Shown: positions 1 through 8,733, counted from the stretch's first letter. The stretch is 64,000 bases of DNA from Lutibacter litoralis (GCF_014646675.1 NZ_BMNS01000007.1:180568-244567), one strand, 5' to 3'. Numbers and translations are program-made. Notes: a model not told the origin generated them from the letters alone.

Positions 1-1
1 G

Positions 2-1249
2 TTATTTCCAAATAAAACGTTTGCAACTGCAGATCATAATACGCCAACAATAAACCAACATTTACCAGTTGAAGATCCACTTTCAGCAAATCAACTGAAA
101 GCTTTAGAAGAAAATTCTGCCGAATGGGGAATTTCTCACTGGGGGCTGGGACATCAACAAAATGGAATTGTACACGTTGTAGGTCCTGAATATGGTATAA
201 CATTGCCAGGAGCAACTATTGTTTGTGGAGATTCACACACATCAACACACGGAGCATTTGGAGCCATTGCATTTGGTATTGGTACTTCAGAAGTTGAAAT
301 GGTACTTTCGTCACAATGTATTATGCAACCTAAGCCTAAAAAAATGCGTATCAATGTAAATGGTGAGCTAGGTTTAGGAGTAACACCTAAAGATGTTGCA
401 CTGTTTGTAATTTCTAAATTAACAACTTCTGGTGCAACTGGTTATTTTGTTGAGTATGCAGGAGATGTGTTTAGAAATATGACCATGGAAGGCCGTATGA
501 CTGTTTGTAATTTGAGTATTGAAATGGGAGCTCGTGGAGGAATGATTGCTCCAGATGAAAAAACTTTTGAATACGTAAAAGGAAGACAATTTGCACCAAA
601 AGGAGAAGATTGGGATAAAGCAATGTCTTATTGGAAAACGTTAAAAACAGATGAAGACGCTGTTTTTGATGAAGAATTAACGTTCAATGCTTCCGAAATT
701 GAACCAATGATTACGTACGGAACAAACCCAGGTATGGGGACTGGAATTTCAAACAATATTCCTAGTGCTAATCAAGTTATAGGTGGTGCAGCAACTTATA
801 AAAAATCATTAGATTATATGGGATTTGCTGAAGGTGAAACAATGATTGGAAAACCAGTAGATTACGTATTTATTGGAAGTTGTACCAACGGTAGAATTGA
901 AGATTTTAGAGCGTTTGCATCTATTGTAAAAGGGCGTAAAAAAGCTGATAATATTACTGCTTGGTTAGTTCCGGGTTCTCATATTGTTGAAGCAAAAATT
1001 AAAGAAGAAGGTTTGTTAGATATTTTTACTGAAGCTGGTTTTGTATTGCGCGAACCAGGTTGTTCAGCTTGTTTAGCAATGAACGATGATAAAGTCCCTG
1101 CAGGTAAAGTCGCAGTAAGTACTTCAAACAGAAACTTTGAAGGACGTCAAGGACCAGGATCAAAAACAATGTTGGCGAGTCCGTTAGTTGCAGCAGCAAC
1201 AGCTGTAACAGGAGTTGTAACTGATCCAAGAACCCTTTTAAAAGGCTAA
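2..1249 (+). CDS. leuC: 3-isopropylmalate dehydratase large subunit, 5' end missing
   Basis: LeuC with LeuD isomerises 2-isopropylmalate to 3-isopropylmalate in leucine synthesis, using a [4Fe-4S] cluster. The reading frame is open from base 2, and its residues before the first internal ATG (203) match LeuC (FATADHN, then GIVHVVGPE), so the gene runs off the left edge and lacks roughly its first 50 residues. The three cluster cysteines are present: one in GSCTNGR (codon 881-883) and two in GCSACLAMN (codons 1061 and 1070). The C-terminal [10 protein letters not shown] motif is also intact. It is first in a leuC-leuD-leuA-leuB run, but a broken inserted gene separates it from leuD by 433 bases. 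Confidence 0.97.
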   Translation, partial: LFPNKTFATADHNTPTINQHLPVEDPLSANQLKALEENSAEWGISHWGLGHQQNGIVHVVGPEYGITLPGATIVCGDSHTSTHGAFGAIAFGIGTSEVEMVLSSQCIMQPKPKKMRINVNGELGLGVTPKDVALFVISKLTTSGATGYFVEYAGDVFRNMTMEGRMTVCNLSIEMGARGGMIAPDEKTFEYVKGRQFAPKGEDWDKAMSYWKTLKTDEDAVFDEELTFNASEIEPMITYGTNPGMGTGISNNIPSANQVIGGAATYKKSLDYMGFAEGETMIGKPVDYVFIGSCTNGRIEDFRAFASIVKGRKKADNITAWLVPGSHIVEAKIKEEGLLDIFTEAGFVLREPGCSACLAMNDDKVPAGKVAVSTSNRNFEGRQGPGSKTMLASPLVAAATAVTGVVTDPRTLLKG

Positions 1250-1282
1250 TAGCTGTTTGCAATTAGCCTGTAATCTACTAAA

Positions 1283-1646
1283 ATGAGAAACTTTAGAAAA
1301 TATCAAGTTTGGGAATTAGGACATCAAATTACATTAGATGTTTATAAATTAACAAACGTTTTTCCAAAAGATGATCAATATGGCTTAACAAGTCAAATGA
1401 GAAGAGCTTCATCGTCGATTTCTGCAAATATAGCAGAAGGCCTGTGGAAGAGAAAGTGAAGTTGAGTTTAAAAGATTTCTTGTTATTGCAAATGGCTCAG
1501 CTACAGAATTGGAATATTTTTTAATTCTTGTGAAAGATTTAAATTTTGTTTCAGAAATAGATAGTATAGATTTAGTTGGAAAAATAGACCAGCTTAAAAG
1601 AAGTTTAAATAAATTAATAAGTAAAATTAATAATACTGGTAATTAG
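1283..1646 (+). pseudogene. four-helix bundle protein (23S rRNA IVS-like family), frameshifted
   Basis: From the ATG at 1283 the frame reads MRNFRKYQVWELGHQITLDV and continues to NIAEG, the hallmark of the four-helix-bundle family first described in 23S rRNA intervening sequences. It then stops early at TGA. Removing one C from the GGCCTGTGG near 1440-1448 restores the family sequence GCGRESEVEFKRF and an open frame to the TAG at 1644-1646, giving about 120 residues, the normal family length. The molecular role of the family is not established. The gene sits alone between leuC and leuD. The frameshift may be a real mutation or a sequencing error, since only one base is involved. Confidence 0.8.
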
Positions 1647-1682
1647 CCAAGAGCTAAATGCTAGTAGCCAAAAGCAAATAAT

Positions 1683-2279
1683 ATGGCCTACGATAAATTC
1701 GAAATATTAAAAAGTACAGCGGTTCCATTACCAATTGAAAACGTAGATACCGATCAAATAATACCAGCTCGTTTTTTAAAAGCGACTAAACGTGAAGGTT
1801 TTGGAGATAACTTATTTAGAGATTGGAGATACAATCCAGATAATACACCAAAAGAACAATTTGTATTAAACAACCCTATTTATAAAGGGAAAATATTAGT
1901 TGGTGGTAAAAACTTCGGTTCAGGTTCATCCAGAGAGCATGCCGCATGGGCGGTATACGATTATGGATTTCGTTGTGTGGTTTCAAGTTTCTTTGCAGAT
2001 ATTTTTAGAGGAAATTGTTTAAATATTGGTGTTTTACCAGTTCAGGTTAGTGCTCAATTCTTAGACAAAATATACAAAGAAATTGAAGCAGATCCAAATA
2101 CTGAAATTGAAATTGATTTACCAAAACAAACAATTACAATTTTAGCTACAGGAGCTCAAGAGTCTTTTGAAATTAATAGTTATAAAAAAGATAATATGTT
2201 AAATGGTTATGATGATATTGACTATTTAACAAAAATGAAACCAGAAATAGAAAAGTTCGCAGACTCAAGACCTTTTTAG
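1683..2279 (+). CDS. leuD: 3-isopropylmalate dehydratase small subunit
   Basis: LeuD is the swivelling small subunit that completes the active site of the LeuCD isomerase. The 198-residue product has the usual length for the family. It shows the [13 protein letters not shown] motif (about residues 21-33) and the substrate-binding [11 protein letters not shown] motif (77-87). It lies downstream of the broken four-helix-bundle gene, and its stop is followed one base later by the start of the LeuA-family gene, which indicates co-transcription and probably translational coupling. Confidence 0.97.
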   Translation: MAYDKFEILKSTAVPLPIENVDTDQIIPARFLKATKREGFGDNLFRDWRYNPDNTPKEQFVLNNPIYKGKILVGGKNFGSGSSREHAAWAVYDYGFRCVVSSFFADIFRGNCLNIGVLPVQVSAQFLDKIYKEIEADPNTEIEIDLPKQTITILATGAQESFEINSYKKDNMLNGYDDIDYLTKMKPEIEKFADSRPF

Positions 2280-2280
2280 T

Positions 2281-3798
2281 ATGACTAAAAGAAAAATAGA
2301 AATAATGGATACTACGCTTCGTGATGGTGAACAAACCTCCGGAGTATCATTTCCTTCAGCGGAAAAATTAACCATAGCAAAATTGTTATTGGAAGAATTA
2401 AATGTTGATAGAATTGAAGTAGCATCTGCCAGAGTTTCTAAAGGTGAGTTTAATGCTGTAAAAGCAATTACAGATTGGGCTAACAAAAATGGCTATATAG
2501 ATAGGGTTGAAATGTTAACTTTTGTTGATGGCGGAAGCTCTATAGATTGGATGAATAATGCAGGTGCTAAGGTTCAAAACTTATTAACCAAGGGATCTTT
2601 AAATCATTTAACACATCAACTTAAAAAAACACCAGAGCAGCATTTTTCTGAAATAAGAGAAGTTGTAGATTTAGCTCAAAAGTCTGGAATTAAAACGAAT
2701 GTTTATTTGGAAGATTGGAGCAACGGAATGCATAATTCCCCCGAATATGTCTTTCAATTTCTAGATTTTTTAGTGACACTTCCTTTAGAGAGAATTTTAT
2801 TGCCAGATACTTTAGGAGTGCTTACACATTACCAAACATTTGATTATTTTTCACAAATTACAGCAAAATATCCAGATACACATTTCGATTTCCATGCACA
2901 TAACGATTATGATTTAAGTGTAGCAAATGTTATGGAAGCTATTAAAGCTGGCGCTAAAGGGCTGCATTTAACTGTAAACGGAATGGGTGAACGGGCTGGA
3001 AACGCACCAATGGCAAGTGTGGTTGCAGTAATAAACGACTTCTTTAAAGAGGAGGTTGAAATACAAGTAAAAGAAACTTCTTTATACTCTGTAAGTAAGC
3101 TTATTGAAACGTTTTCAGGGGTTAGAATCCCTTCAAATAAGCCAGTTGTTGGCGATAATGTGTTTACACAAACAGCAGGGATTCATGCAGATGGTGACAA
3201 TAAAAACAACCTGTATTTTAACGATTTAATGCCAGAACGTTTTGGTAGAAAACGTAAATATGCTTTAGGTAAAACATCAGGAAAAGCAAATATTGAAAAA
3301 AATTTACAGGAATTAGGGTTGCAATTAAATGATGAAGATTTAAAAAAGGTAACACAACGCATTATTGAACTTGGAGACCAAAAAGAATTGGTTACTAAAG
3401 AAGATTTACCTTATATAATTTCCGATGTATTGGATAGTAATTTATATCAAGAAAAAGTTACGATCGAATCTTATGTTTTAACACACTCAAAAGGATTAAA
3501 ACCTTCTACAACAGTAGCTTTAACAATAGATGATGAATATTTTCAAGAACATGCTCAAGGAGATGGACAGTATGATGCTTTTATGAATGCGATTAAAAAA
3601 ATATATGTAAACAAAGGAATGTCGCTACCAAAATTGGTAGATTATGCTGTAAGAATTCCACCAGGAAGTACATCAGATGCACTTTGTGAAACTATAATTA
3701 CTTGGGAAACAAAAGATAAGAGATTTATAACGAGAGGTTTAGATTCAGATCAAACAGTGTCTGCAATTAAAGCCACTCAAAAAATGTTGAATATATAG
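2281..3798 (+). CDS. leuA: LeuA-family acyltransferase: 2-isopropylmalate or citramalate synthase
   Basis: The 505-residue protein is a Claisen-type synthase that condenses acetyl-CoA with a 2-oxoacid. The N-terminal TIM barrel has the DTTLRDGEQTSG motif (about 10-21) and the metal-binding HAHND (H205, H207). The family GMGERAGNAP motif follows. The C-terminal 120 residues fit the LeuA allosteric regulatory domain. Family knowledge cannot separate isopropylmalate synthase (oxoisovalerate as acceptor) from citramalate synthase (pyruvate as acceptor) on these motifs, and flavobacteria often carry a second, more typical LeuA next to the ilv genes. Position between leuD and leuB fits either reaction, because LeuCDB serves both pathways. 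Confidence 0.85.
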   Translation: MTKRKIEIMDTTLRDGEQTSGVSFPSAEKLTIAKLLLEELNVDRIEVASARVSKGEFNAVKAITDWANKNGYIDRVEMLTFVDGGSSIDWMNNAGAKVQNLLTKGSLNHLTHQLKKTPEQHFSEIREVVDLAQKSGIKTNVYLEDWSNGMHNSPEYVFQFLDFLVTLPLERILLPDTLGVLTHYQTFDYFSQITAKYPDTHFDFHAHNDYDLSVANVMEAIKAGAKGLHLTVNGMGERAGNAPMASVVAVINDFFKEEVEIQVKETSLYSVSKLIETFSGVRIPSNKPVVGDNVFTQTAGIHADGDNKNNLYFNDLMPERFGRKRKYALGKTSGKANIEKNLQELGLQLNDEDLKKVTQRIIELGDQKELVTKEDLPYIISDVLDSNLYQEKVTIESYVLTHSKGLKPSTTVALTIDDEYFQEHAQGDGQYDAFMNAIKKIYVNKGMSLPKLVDYAVRIPPGSTSDALCETIITWETKDKRFITRGLDSDQTVSAIKATQKMLNI

Positions 3799-3907
3799 TT
3801 AGTGCTTTTAGCCTTTTGCTATTAGCTTAAAGACAAATTAAATTAAAATAAATTATAGCTGTTTACTGAGCAAATTGCCAAAGCGAACAGCCAAAAGCTT
3901 AAAAAAT

Positions 3908-4963
3908 ATGAAATTAAATATAGCACTTTTAGCAGGAGATGGAATTGGTCCTGAAGTAATTGATCAAGCAGTAAAAGTATGTGATGCTATTGCAACAAAA
4001 TTTAATCATGAAATTAGCTGGAAACCTGCGTTAACTGGAGCAGCTGCAATTGATGCCGTTGGTGAACCCTACCCAGATGAAACGCATGAAATTTGTAAAA
4101 ATTCAGATGCTGTGTTGTTTGGAGCAATTGGGCATCCAAAATTCGATAATGATCCTTCTGCAAAAGTTCGTCCAGAACAAGGATTGTTAAAAATGCGTAA
4201 AGCTTTAGGTTTATTTGCAAATGTCCGTCCAACGTTTACATTCCCTTCATTATTAGACAAATCTCCTTTAAAAAGAGAACGTATTGAGGGAACAGACTTA
4301 GTTTTCTTAAGAGAATTAACAGGAGGTATTTACTTTGGAGAAAAAGGAAGAAGAGATGGTGGAGAAACTGCTTTTGATAATTGTGTGTATACACGTGAAG
4401 AAGTGCAACGTTTAGCTAAAAAAGGGTTTGAATTAGCAATGACACGTTCCAAAAGATTGTGTTGTGTAGATAAGGCTAACGTTCTAGAAACATCTCGTTT
4501 ATGGAGAGAAACTGTGCAAGCAATGGAAAAAGATTATCCTGAAGTTGAGGTTTCTTACGAATTTGTAGATGCAGTTGCAATGCGTTTAGTACAATGGCCA
4601 AATAGTTATGATGTATTAATCACTGAAAACTTATTTGGAGATATATTAACCGATGAAGCTTCTGTAATTTCTGGCTCTATGGGATTAATGCCATCAGCAT
4701 CTTTAGGTTCAGATATTGGTTTATTTGAACCAATTCACGGATCGTATCCACAAGCAACAGGAAAGAATATAGCAAACCCAATGGCAACCGTTTTATCCGC
4801 TGCAATGATGTTTGAAAACTTTGGTCTTTTAGAAGAGGGAAAAGCCATTAGAGCAGTTGTAAATAATGCTTTAAACAGAGGTATTGTTACTGAAGATTTA
4901 GCCGAAGAGAATAATGCTTACGGAACTAAAGAAGTTGGAGATTGGTTAGCGGAAAACGTGTAA
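3908..4963 (+). CDS. leuB: 3-isopropylmalate dehydrogenase
   Basis: LeuB oxidatively decarboxylates 3-isopropylmalate to 2-oxoisocaproate with NAD. The start is the ATG at 3908 (MKLNIALLAGDGIGPEV). An upstream in-frame TTG would add 11 residues that belong to an AGC-type intergenic repeat and not to the family, so it was rejected. The 351-residue product carries GDGIGPEV at the N-terminus, the substrate-binding arginines around LRELTGGIYFG, the catalytic Y/K region and the metal site in NLFGDILTDEAS. The NAD-binding GSAP-equivalent region reads GLFEPIHGSYPQ. It ends the leu operon and is followed by a clear terminator. Confidence 0.97.
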   Translation: MKLNIALLAGDGIGPEVIDQAVKVCDAIATKFNHEISWKPALTGAAAIDAVGEPYPDETHEICKNSDAVLFGAIGHPKFDNDPSAKVRPEQGLLKMRKALGLFANVRPTFTFPSLLDKSPLKRERIEGTDLVFLRELTGGIYFGEKGRRDGGETAFDNCVYTREEVQRLAKKGFELAMTRSKRLCCVDKANVLETSRLWRETVQAMEKDYPEVEVSYEFVDAVAMRLVQWPNSYDVLITENLFGDILTDEASVISGSMGLMPSASLGSDIGLFEPIHGSYPQATGKNIANPMATVLSAAMMFENFGLLEEGKAIRAVVNNALNRGIVTEDLAEENNAYGTKEVGDWLAENV

Positions 4964-4986
4964 GTAATTTTTATTTTGTAATTATC

Positions 4987-5024
4987 AAAGCTGTCTAAGA
5001 AGTGTTTTTTAGACAGCTTTTTTT
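4987..5024 (+). terminator. Rho-independent terminator of the leu operon
   Basis: A perfect 12-bp stem (AAAGCTGTCTAA paired with TTAGACAGCTTT) with a 10-base loop is followed by a T-run, 23 bases after the leuB stop codon. Confidence 0.9.
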
Positions 5025-5138
5025 GTATAATATTTTGTTTATCAGGTCATAAGATAAAGACACCTATATCGTGCTTGTCAAAAATAAAAGATCAACAATT
5101 CAATGTGATAATCTTAAATTTTTTTAATAATTAATAAA

Positions 5139-5237
5139 GTAAGCATTGTTGTAAATGAAAAATCAACGGAAGTTGGTGTAGATCCTTACAATAAATTAAT
5201 AGATAGTAACTCAGTAGTTAATAGAAGAAAACTTTAA
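5139..5237 (+). pseudogene. decayed C-terminal fragment resembling an M1 aminopeptidase/ABC permease protein
   Basis: In the 385-base gap between leuB and the histidine kinase, one frame ending at TAA 5235-5237 reads VNEKSTEVGVDPYNKLID followed by about ten more residues. The VGxDPYNKLID string is, from memory of the family, the conserved end of large flavobacterial ABC-2 permease/M1 aminopeptidase proteins. No start codon or longer frame precedes it; a stop lies at 5115-5117. I read it as the remnant of a deleted gene. Apart from the leu terminator, nothing else recognisable lies in 5025-5348. Confidence 0.45.
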
Positions 5238-5348
5238 AAAGCGTTAATTACTGAAACCCTTTAAAGATCCAAGTTGAATAAAAAGGATAATTTAAGTAAA
5301 AAAGAGTAATTTTATAATTTAAATACAATCTCATTATTTTAAACTTAA

Positions 5349-6449
5349 ATGACACCTTTAATTACAACAGAAGAGAAGCTAAAAGAGCGCATTAAAGAAC
5401 TTACATGTTTGTATAAAGTAACCTCAATTATTATAAATTGTGATTACAGTGAAATTCAAAAAAGTTTAAAAGCTATTGTTTTATCTTTGAAAGATGCGTT
5501 GCGTTTTAGTGAAGGCGCTTGTGTTGAAATTAAGACCAGTGAATTTTTTATTTCTACAGAAGAGTTTCCTGAAAAAAGGACCTATATTTCTTCATCTATT
5601 TCTGTTTTTAACAAACAGGAAGGTGTTTTAAAAGCAGGGTATAATTGCAATAAGTTTTCAAAAAAAGATTTTTTGTACGAAGAAAAATTATTGTTGAGGA
5701 AAATTGGTGTTGAAATAGGAAATTTATTAGAGCGAAAACGAATTGAAGAAAATGAAGCACTTTTAAAAAGAAAGGTAGAACGCGCCGACAGAATTAGTAT
5801 TTTAGGTGAGATTACAGCTGGTATTGCACATGAATTAAATACACCTTTAGCAAATATATTAGGGTTTGCAGAATTATTGAAAAATAGATTTAAAAAAGGG
5901 AGTCAAGCAGAAAAAGACATTGATAAAATTATAAATAGTGCTATATTTTCAAGAGAAGTGGTTAAAAAATTAATGTTCTTCGCTTGTGAGATGCCCCAGA
6001 AAATGGAGGTTATCACTGTTAATGAGGTTATATCAGACGCTATTAACTTATTAGATCCAACCTTTAAAAAAAGTAAAATAAAATATAATTTAAATTGCAG
6101 TGCACCATTAATTAAGTTAAAAGCAGATACCATTCAACTTACACAAGTTGTTTTTAATTTAATTTTAAACGCTATTTATTTTTCACCAGAAGAAAGTACT
6201 ATTACTATAAATATTATTGATAATATAAAAAATGTAACATTAAGTATTTCTGATCAAGGTCCTGGAATAAAAAATAGTATTTCAGATAAAATATTTGAAC
6301 CTTTTTTCACAACCAAACCTGTTGGAGATGGTTCTGGTTTAGGGTTAAGTGTTGTGCATGGAATTATTAAAAGTCATAAAGGTACCATTAAACACCAACC
6401 TAACTTTCCTAATGGCACTACTTTTATTGTTAATTTCCCAAAATTATAA
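5349..6449 (+). CDS. sensor histidine kinase, NtrB-like, soluble
   Basis: This 366-residue kinase has no membrane segment. Residues 1 to about 130 form an input domain, possibly GAF-like but not confidently assigned. A HisKA dimerisation domain follows with the phospho-acceptor in GIAHELNTPLANILGF (H161). The ATPase domain shows the N box (FNLILNAIYFSP), G1 (DQGPGIK), F box (IFEPFFTTKP) and G2 (GSGLGLSVVHGI). Five bases after its stop the sigma-54 response regulator begins, so the two form a cognate pair in one operon. The signal is unknown. The preceding gap has no clear promoter. Confidence 0.93.
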   Translation: MTPLITTEEKLKERIKELTCLYKVTSIIINCDYSEIQKSLKAIVLSLKDALRFSEGACVEIKTSEFFISTEEFPEKRTYISSSISVFNKQEGVLKAGYNCNKFSKKDFLYEEKLLLRKIGVEIGNLLERKRIEENEALLKRKVERADRISILGEITAGIAHELNTPLANILGFAELLKNRFKKGSQAEKDIDKIINSAIFSREVVKKLMFFACEMPQKMEVITVNEVISDAINLLDPTFKKSKIKYNLNCSAPLIKLKADTIQLTQVVFNLILNAIYFSPEESTITINIIDNIKNVTLSISDQGPGIKNSISDKIFEPFFTTKPVGDGSGLGLSVVHGIIKSHKGTIKHQPNFPNGTTFIVNFPKL

Positions 6450-6454
6450 TAGTT

Positions 6455-7786
6455 ATGCCATTCAAAAAAGAAAACATTTTAATTGTTGATGATGATGTTA
6501 ATATTTTAGAACTAATACAAAGGCATTTACACGATTTAAATTATCATAGTTTTAAGGCAATATCGGTAAAAGAAGCAATTCAAATATTAAAAGATACTCA
6601 AATAGACTTGTTAATTACGGATCTTAAAATGCCTGACGTTGACGGTTTTCAGTTGATTAAATATGTTACCGAGCATTTTCCAGAACTTCCTAAATTGGTT
6701 GTTACTGGCTATCCGTCATTACATGATGCAGTTGATGTTATGAAATCAGGTGCAGTCGATTATTTGGTAAAGCCTTTTACAAAAGAGGAATTAAAAGAAG
6801 CTGTGGTAAAATCGTTTTCTCAAAAAGTAAAAACCAATGCAACTCAAAATACAGTTTTAAATAAGGCAAATCAACAAAGTTATGGCGAATTAATTGGTAA
6901 TTCTAAGGAGTTAAAAAAAGTAACTGAAATTATTGAAAGGGTTAAAGATAATAAAGCAACTGTTTTTATACAAGGTGAAAGCGGTACAGGTAAAGAGTTG
7001 GTTGCTAGAGCTATTCACTATATGGGGAAATTTGCTCGAGCACCATTTGTTGCGGTTAACTGTGCTGCAATTCCAGAAACCTTATTAGAATCGGAATTGT
7101 TTGGCTATGTGAAAGGAGCTTTTACAGGAGCGGACACCAATAGAAATGGATTCTTTCAGGCGGCAAATGCAGGAACCATCTTTTTAGATGAAATAGGAAA
7201 TGCATCTTTAGCCGTTCAAGCAAGGTTATTACGTGTATTACAAGAAAAGGAAATTACTAAAATAGGATCTCAAAAATCTGAAAAATTAGATGTGCGCGTT
7301 ATTACGGCAACAAATAGTAATTTAGAAGAGCTAATTCAAAAAAAAATATTTAGAGAAGATTTATATTACCGTTTAACTGTAGTTCAAATTACGGTTCCTC
7401 CACTTAGAAATAGAAAATCTGACATACCACTTTTAGTAGACAAATTTTTATTTAAATACGGAATAGAGTATAAAGATAAGTTTATAAAAATATCTAATGA
7501 TGCACTTGATATTTTGCAGCGACATTATTGGCAAGGAAATATTAGAGAATTAGAAAATGTTGTGCAACAAGCTATTATTTTAGCTGATACCAATACAATT
7601 GAAGTTAAAGATTTACCAGACTATTTAAAGTTTAAAATTAACTTTAACAATACATCTTTTATTTCGCTTAAAGAGTATGAAAAAAACTACATTCTAAAAG
7701 TGTTGGAGGCAACTGGCAATAATAAATCTAAAGCCGCTGAAATTTTACAAATAGATCGAAAAACACTTCGTCAAAAAATTCAATAA
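6455..7786 (+). CDS. sigma-54-dependent response regulator, NtrC family
   Basis: The 443-residue protein has the three NtrC domains in order. The receiver domain carries the acidic pocket VDDD and phospho-acceptor D56 in ITDLKMPD. The AAA+ domain has Walker A GESGTGKE (174-181), the sigma-54-contacting GAFTGA loop (221-226) and the arginine-finger region REDLYYRL. The C-terminal Fis-type helix-turn-helix reads NKSKAAEILQIDRKTLRQKI. It should activate sigma-54 promoters when phosphorylated by the upstream kinase. The targets are not known; the two small genes downstream and a 15-bp palindrome are the nearest candidates. Confidence 0.95.
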   Translation: MPFKKENILIVDDDVNILELIQRHLHDLNYHSFKAISVKEAIQILKDTQIDLLITDLKMPDVDGFQLIKYVTEHFPELPKLVVTGYPSLHDAVDVMKSGAVDYLVKPFTKEELKEAVVKSFSQKVKTNATQNTVLNKANQQSYGELIGNSKELKKVTEIIERVKDNKATVFIQGESGTGKELVARAIHYMGKFARAPFVAVNCAAIPETLLESELFGYVKGAFTGADTNRNGFFQAANAGTIFLDEIGNASLAVQARLLRVLQEKEITKIGSQKSEKLDVRVITATNSNLEELIQKKIFREDLYYRLTVVQITVPPLRNRKSDIPLLVDKFLFKYGIEYKDKFIKISNDALDILQRHYWQGNIRELENVVQQAIILADTNTIEVKDLPDYLKFKINFNNTSFISLKEYEKNYILKVLEATGNNKSKAAEILQIDRKTLRQKIQ

Positions 7787-7823
7787 TAGTTTTATTTATA
7801 TTTTGGGTAATTTTGCCTCATAT

Positions 7824-7838
7824 GAGGAGAATCTCCTC
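7824..7838. promoter_or_regulatory. 15-bp palindrome, possible regulator-binding site
   Basis: GAGGAGA-A-TCTCCTC is a perfect 7-bp inverted repeat around one central base. It lies 38 bases after the NtrC-type regulator gene and about 130 bases before a small gene. Its GC content stands out against a very AT-rich surround. The symmetry and size suit a dimeric Fis-type DNA-binding domain, but no T-run follows, so it is not a standard terminator. Assignment to this regulator is inference. Confidence 0.4.
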
Positions 7839-7867
7839 GCTTTAATATATATCTTATATTGATTAAG

Positions 7868-7892
7868 TTGATTTTAAAAATCTGAAAATCAA
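7868..7892 (+). terminator. weak AT-rich hairpin after the two-component operon
   Basis: An 8-bp stem TTGATTTT / AAAATCAA with a 9-base loop is followed by a short TTTA stretch. It may weakly end the kinase/regulator transcript. The low GC content makes this uncertain. Confidence 0.3.
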
Positions 7893-7971
7893 TTTATTAT
7901 ATGTTTTATTAAAATTATTTTATGTATTGGAATGAATGTTGATTTATAGAGATGAATTAAAAGATAGTATT

Positions 7972-8136
7972 ATGAATAAAATAGATAGTAGCTTGTGTTC
8001 TAATTGTATTTATACAGAATCTTGCACACTTACAGAGAGTAAGCGATTTATTTGGTCCTGTAGTGAGTTTGAAGTAAACAAACCAACACGAAAGCATGAT
8101 TCTGTGATAAAAAAAACTGAATTAGAATTGATTTAA
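7972..8136 (+). CDS. small cysteine-rich protein of unknown function
   Basis: I do not recognise a named family. From the ATG at 7972 the product has 54 residues; an upstream in-frame ATG at 7936 would give 66. Four cysteines are spaced C-x2-C-x5-C within LCSNCIYTESCTL and again in WSCSEFE, which suggests a small metal- or redox-active knuckle. The C-terminal third is charged (KPTRKHD). It follows the NtrC-like regulator on the same strand and a hairpin separates them, so it may be a regulated target or an independent gene. No signal peptide is seen. Confidence 0.6.
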   Translation: MNKIDSSLCSNCIYTESCTLTESKRFIWSCSEFEVNKPTRKHDSVIKKTELELI

Positions 8137-8300
8137 AATTAAATCGAAAATAAAAGAAGCGTTTAATATAGTTTTAAAAATATCAAAAACAGTAGGTAGA
8201 AGTGCGAACGACAGCAAATATGGTTGCTATTGAACGTATTAATAAAAACTATCTCCAACGAGTAATATTTCCTTAATATTAATTTTAAAAGTCGTTTTAT

Positions 8301-8666
8301 ATGCCATTATTTTATAGTCATCAACCAGATGAGGAAGTAACCATAAATCAACAATTTATTGAGTTAGACAATTGGATTGAACATTTTGAATTTATTGCAA
8401 AAGAATTAAATTATTTAATTAAACTAATTCACATATTGCAATTTAAAAACAACTTTAATTTAGAATTAATGAACAAAAAAGAGGAAAACAATTATTTGTT
8501 AAGCTTGTTTTATGATTTTAGGAATAAAAGTGAAAATTCCTTAGAATGTATGGATATTCCTTACGATATGTATTATGTTAACCAGCAAGAATTGTATAGA
8601 GAACAATATTTAATTTTTATTAGAGGGTATAGAAAATTTAAAACAGAAATTTTAAGTAAACTCTAA
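8301..8666 (+). CDS. hypothetical protein, predicted all-helical
   Basis: This 121-residue protein begins MPLFYSHQPDEEVTINQQFI and is rich in Leu, Ile, Glu, Lys and Tyr, with heptad-like stretches that suggest a helical bundle or coiled coil. There is no signal peptide, membrane segment or catalytic motif. The family is not recognised. It is the second small gene after the NtrC-type regulator, 164 bases beyond the cysteine-rich gene. Codon use resembles that of its neighbours. Any functional link to the two-component system rests on position alone. Confidence 0.6.
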   Translation: MPLFYSHQPDEEVTINQQFIELDNWIEHFEFIAKELNYLIKLIHILQFKNNFNLELMNKKEENNYLLSLFYDFRNKSENSLECMDIPYDMYYVNQQELYREQYLIFIRGYRKFKTEILSKL

Positions 8667-8733
8667 TTTATCTTTGAAAGAAAAAGCTATGAAAAAGCCT
8701 GATTCACCATAAGAAGGTGTTGATGTTTAATTT

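Larger units (their letters stand above)
1246..3906. repeat. AGC-rich intergenic repeat family, four copies in the leu operon gaps
   Basis: Four degenerate copies of an AGCTAATAGC / GCCAAAAGC-type motif fill the gaps of this operon. They lie at about 1246-1272 (after leuC), 1642-1680 (before leuD), 3799-3828 (after leuA, inverted) and 3856-3900 (before leuB). They flank both ends of the broken four-helix-bundle gene and do not occur in the tight leuD-leuA junction. The interval given spans all four copies and includes coding sequence between them. Similar short AGC-rich intergenic repeats are familiar in flavobacterial genomes; their function is unknown. Confidence 0.55.

Noticed and set aside
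3875..3907. An upstream TTG start for leuB
   Set aside because: The added residues derive from an AGC-type intergenic repeat and do not match the family N-terminus.
7803..7818. Sigma-54 promoter (GG...GC) after the NtrC-type gene
   Set aside because: Only seven or eight bases lie between the GG and GC pairs; a -24/-12 promoter needs ten.
8190..8275. Possible gene remnant (TTANMVAIERINKNYLQRV in one frame) before the 121-residue hypothetical gene
   Set aside because: The stretch is under 30 codons, lacks a start and matches no family I recognise.
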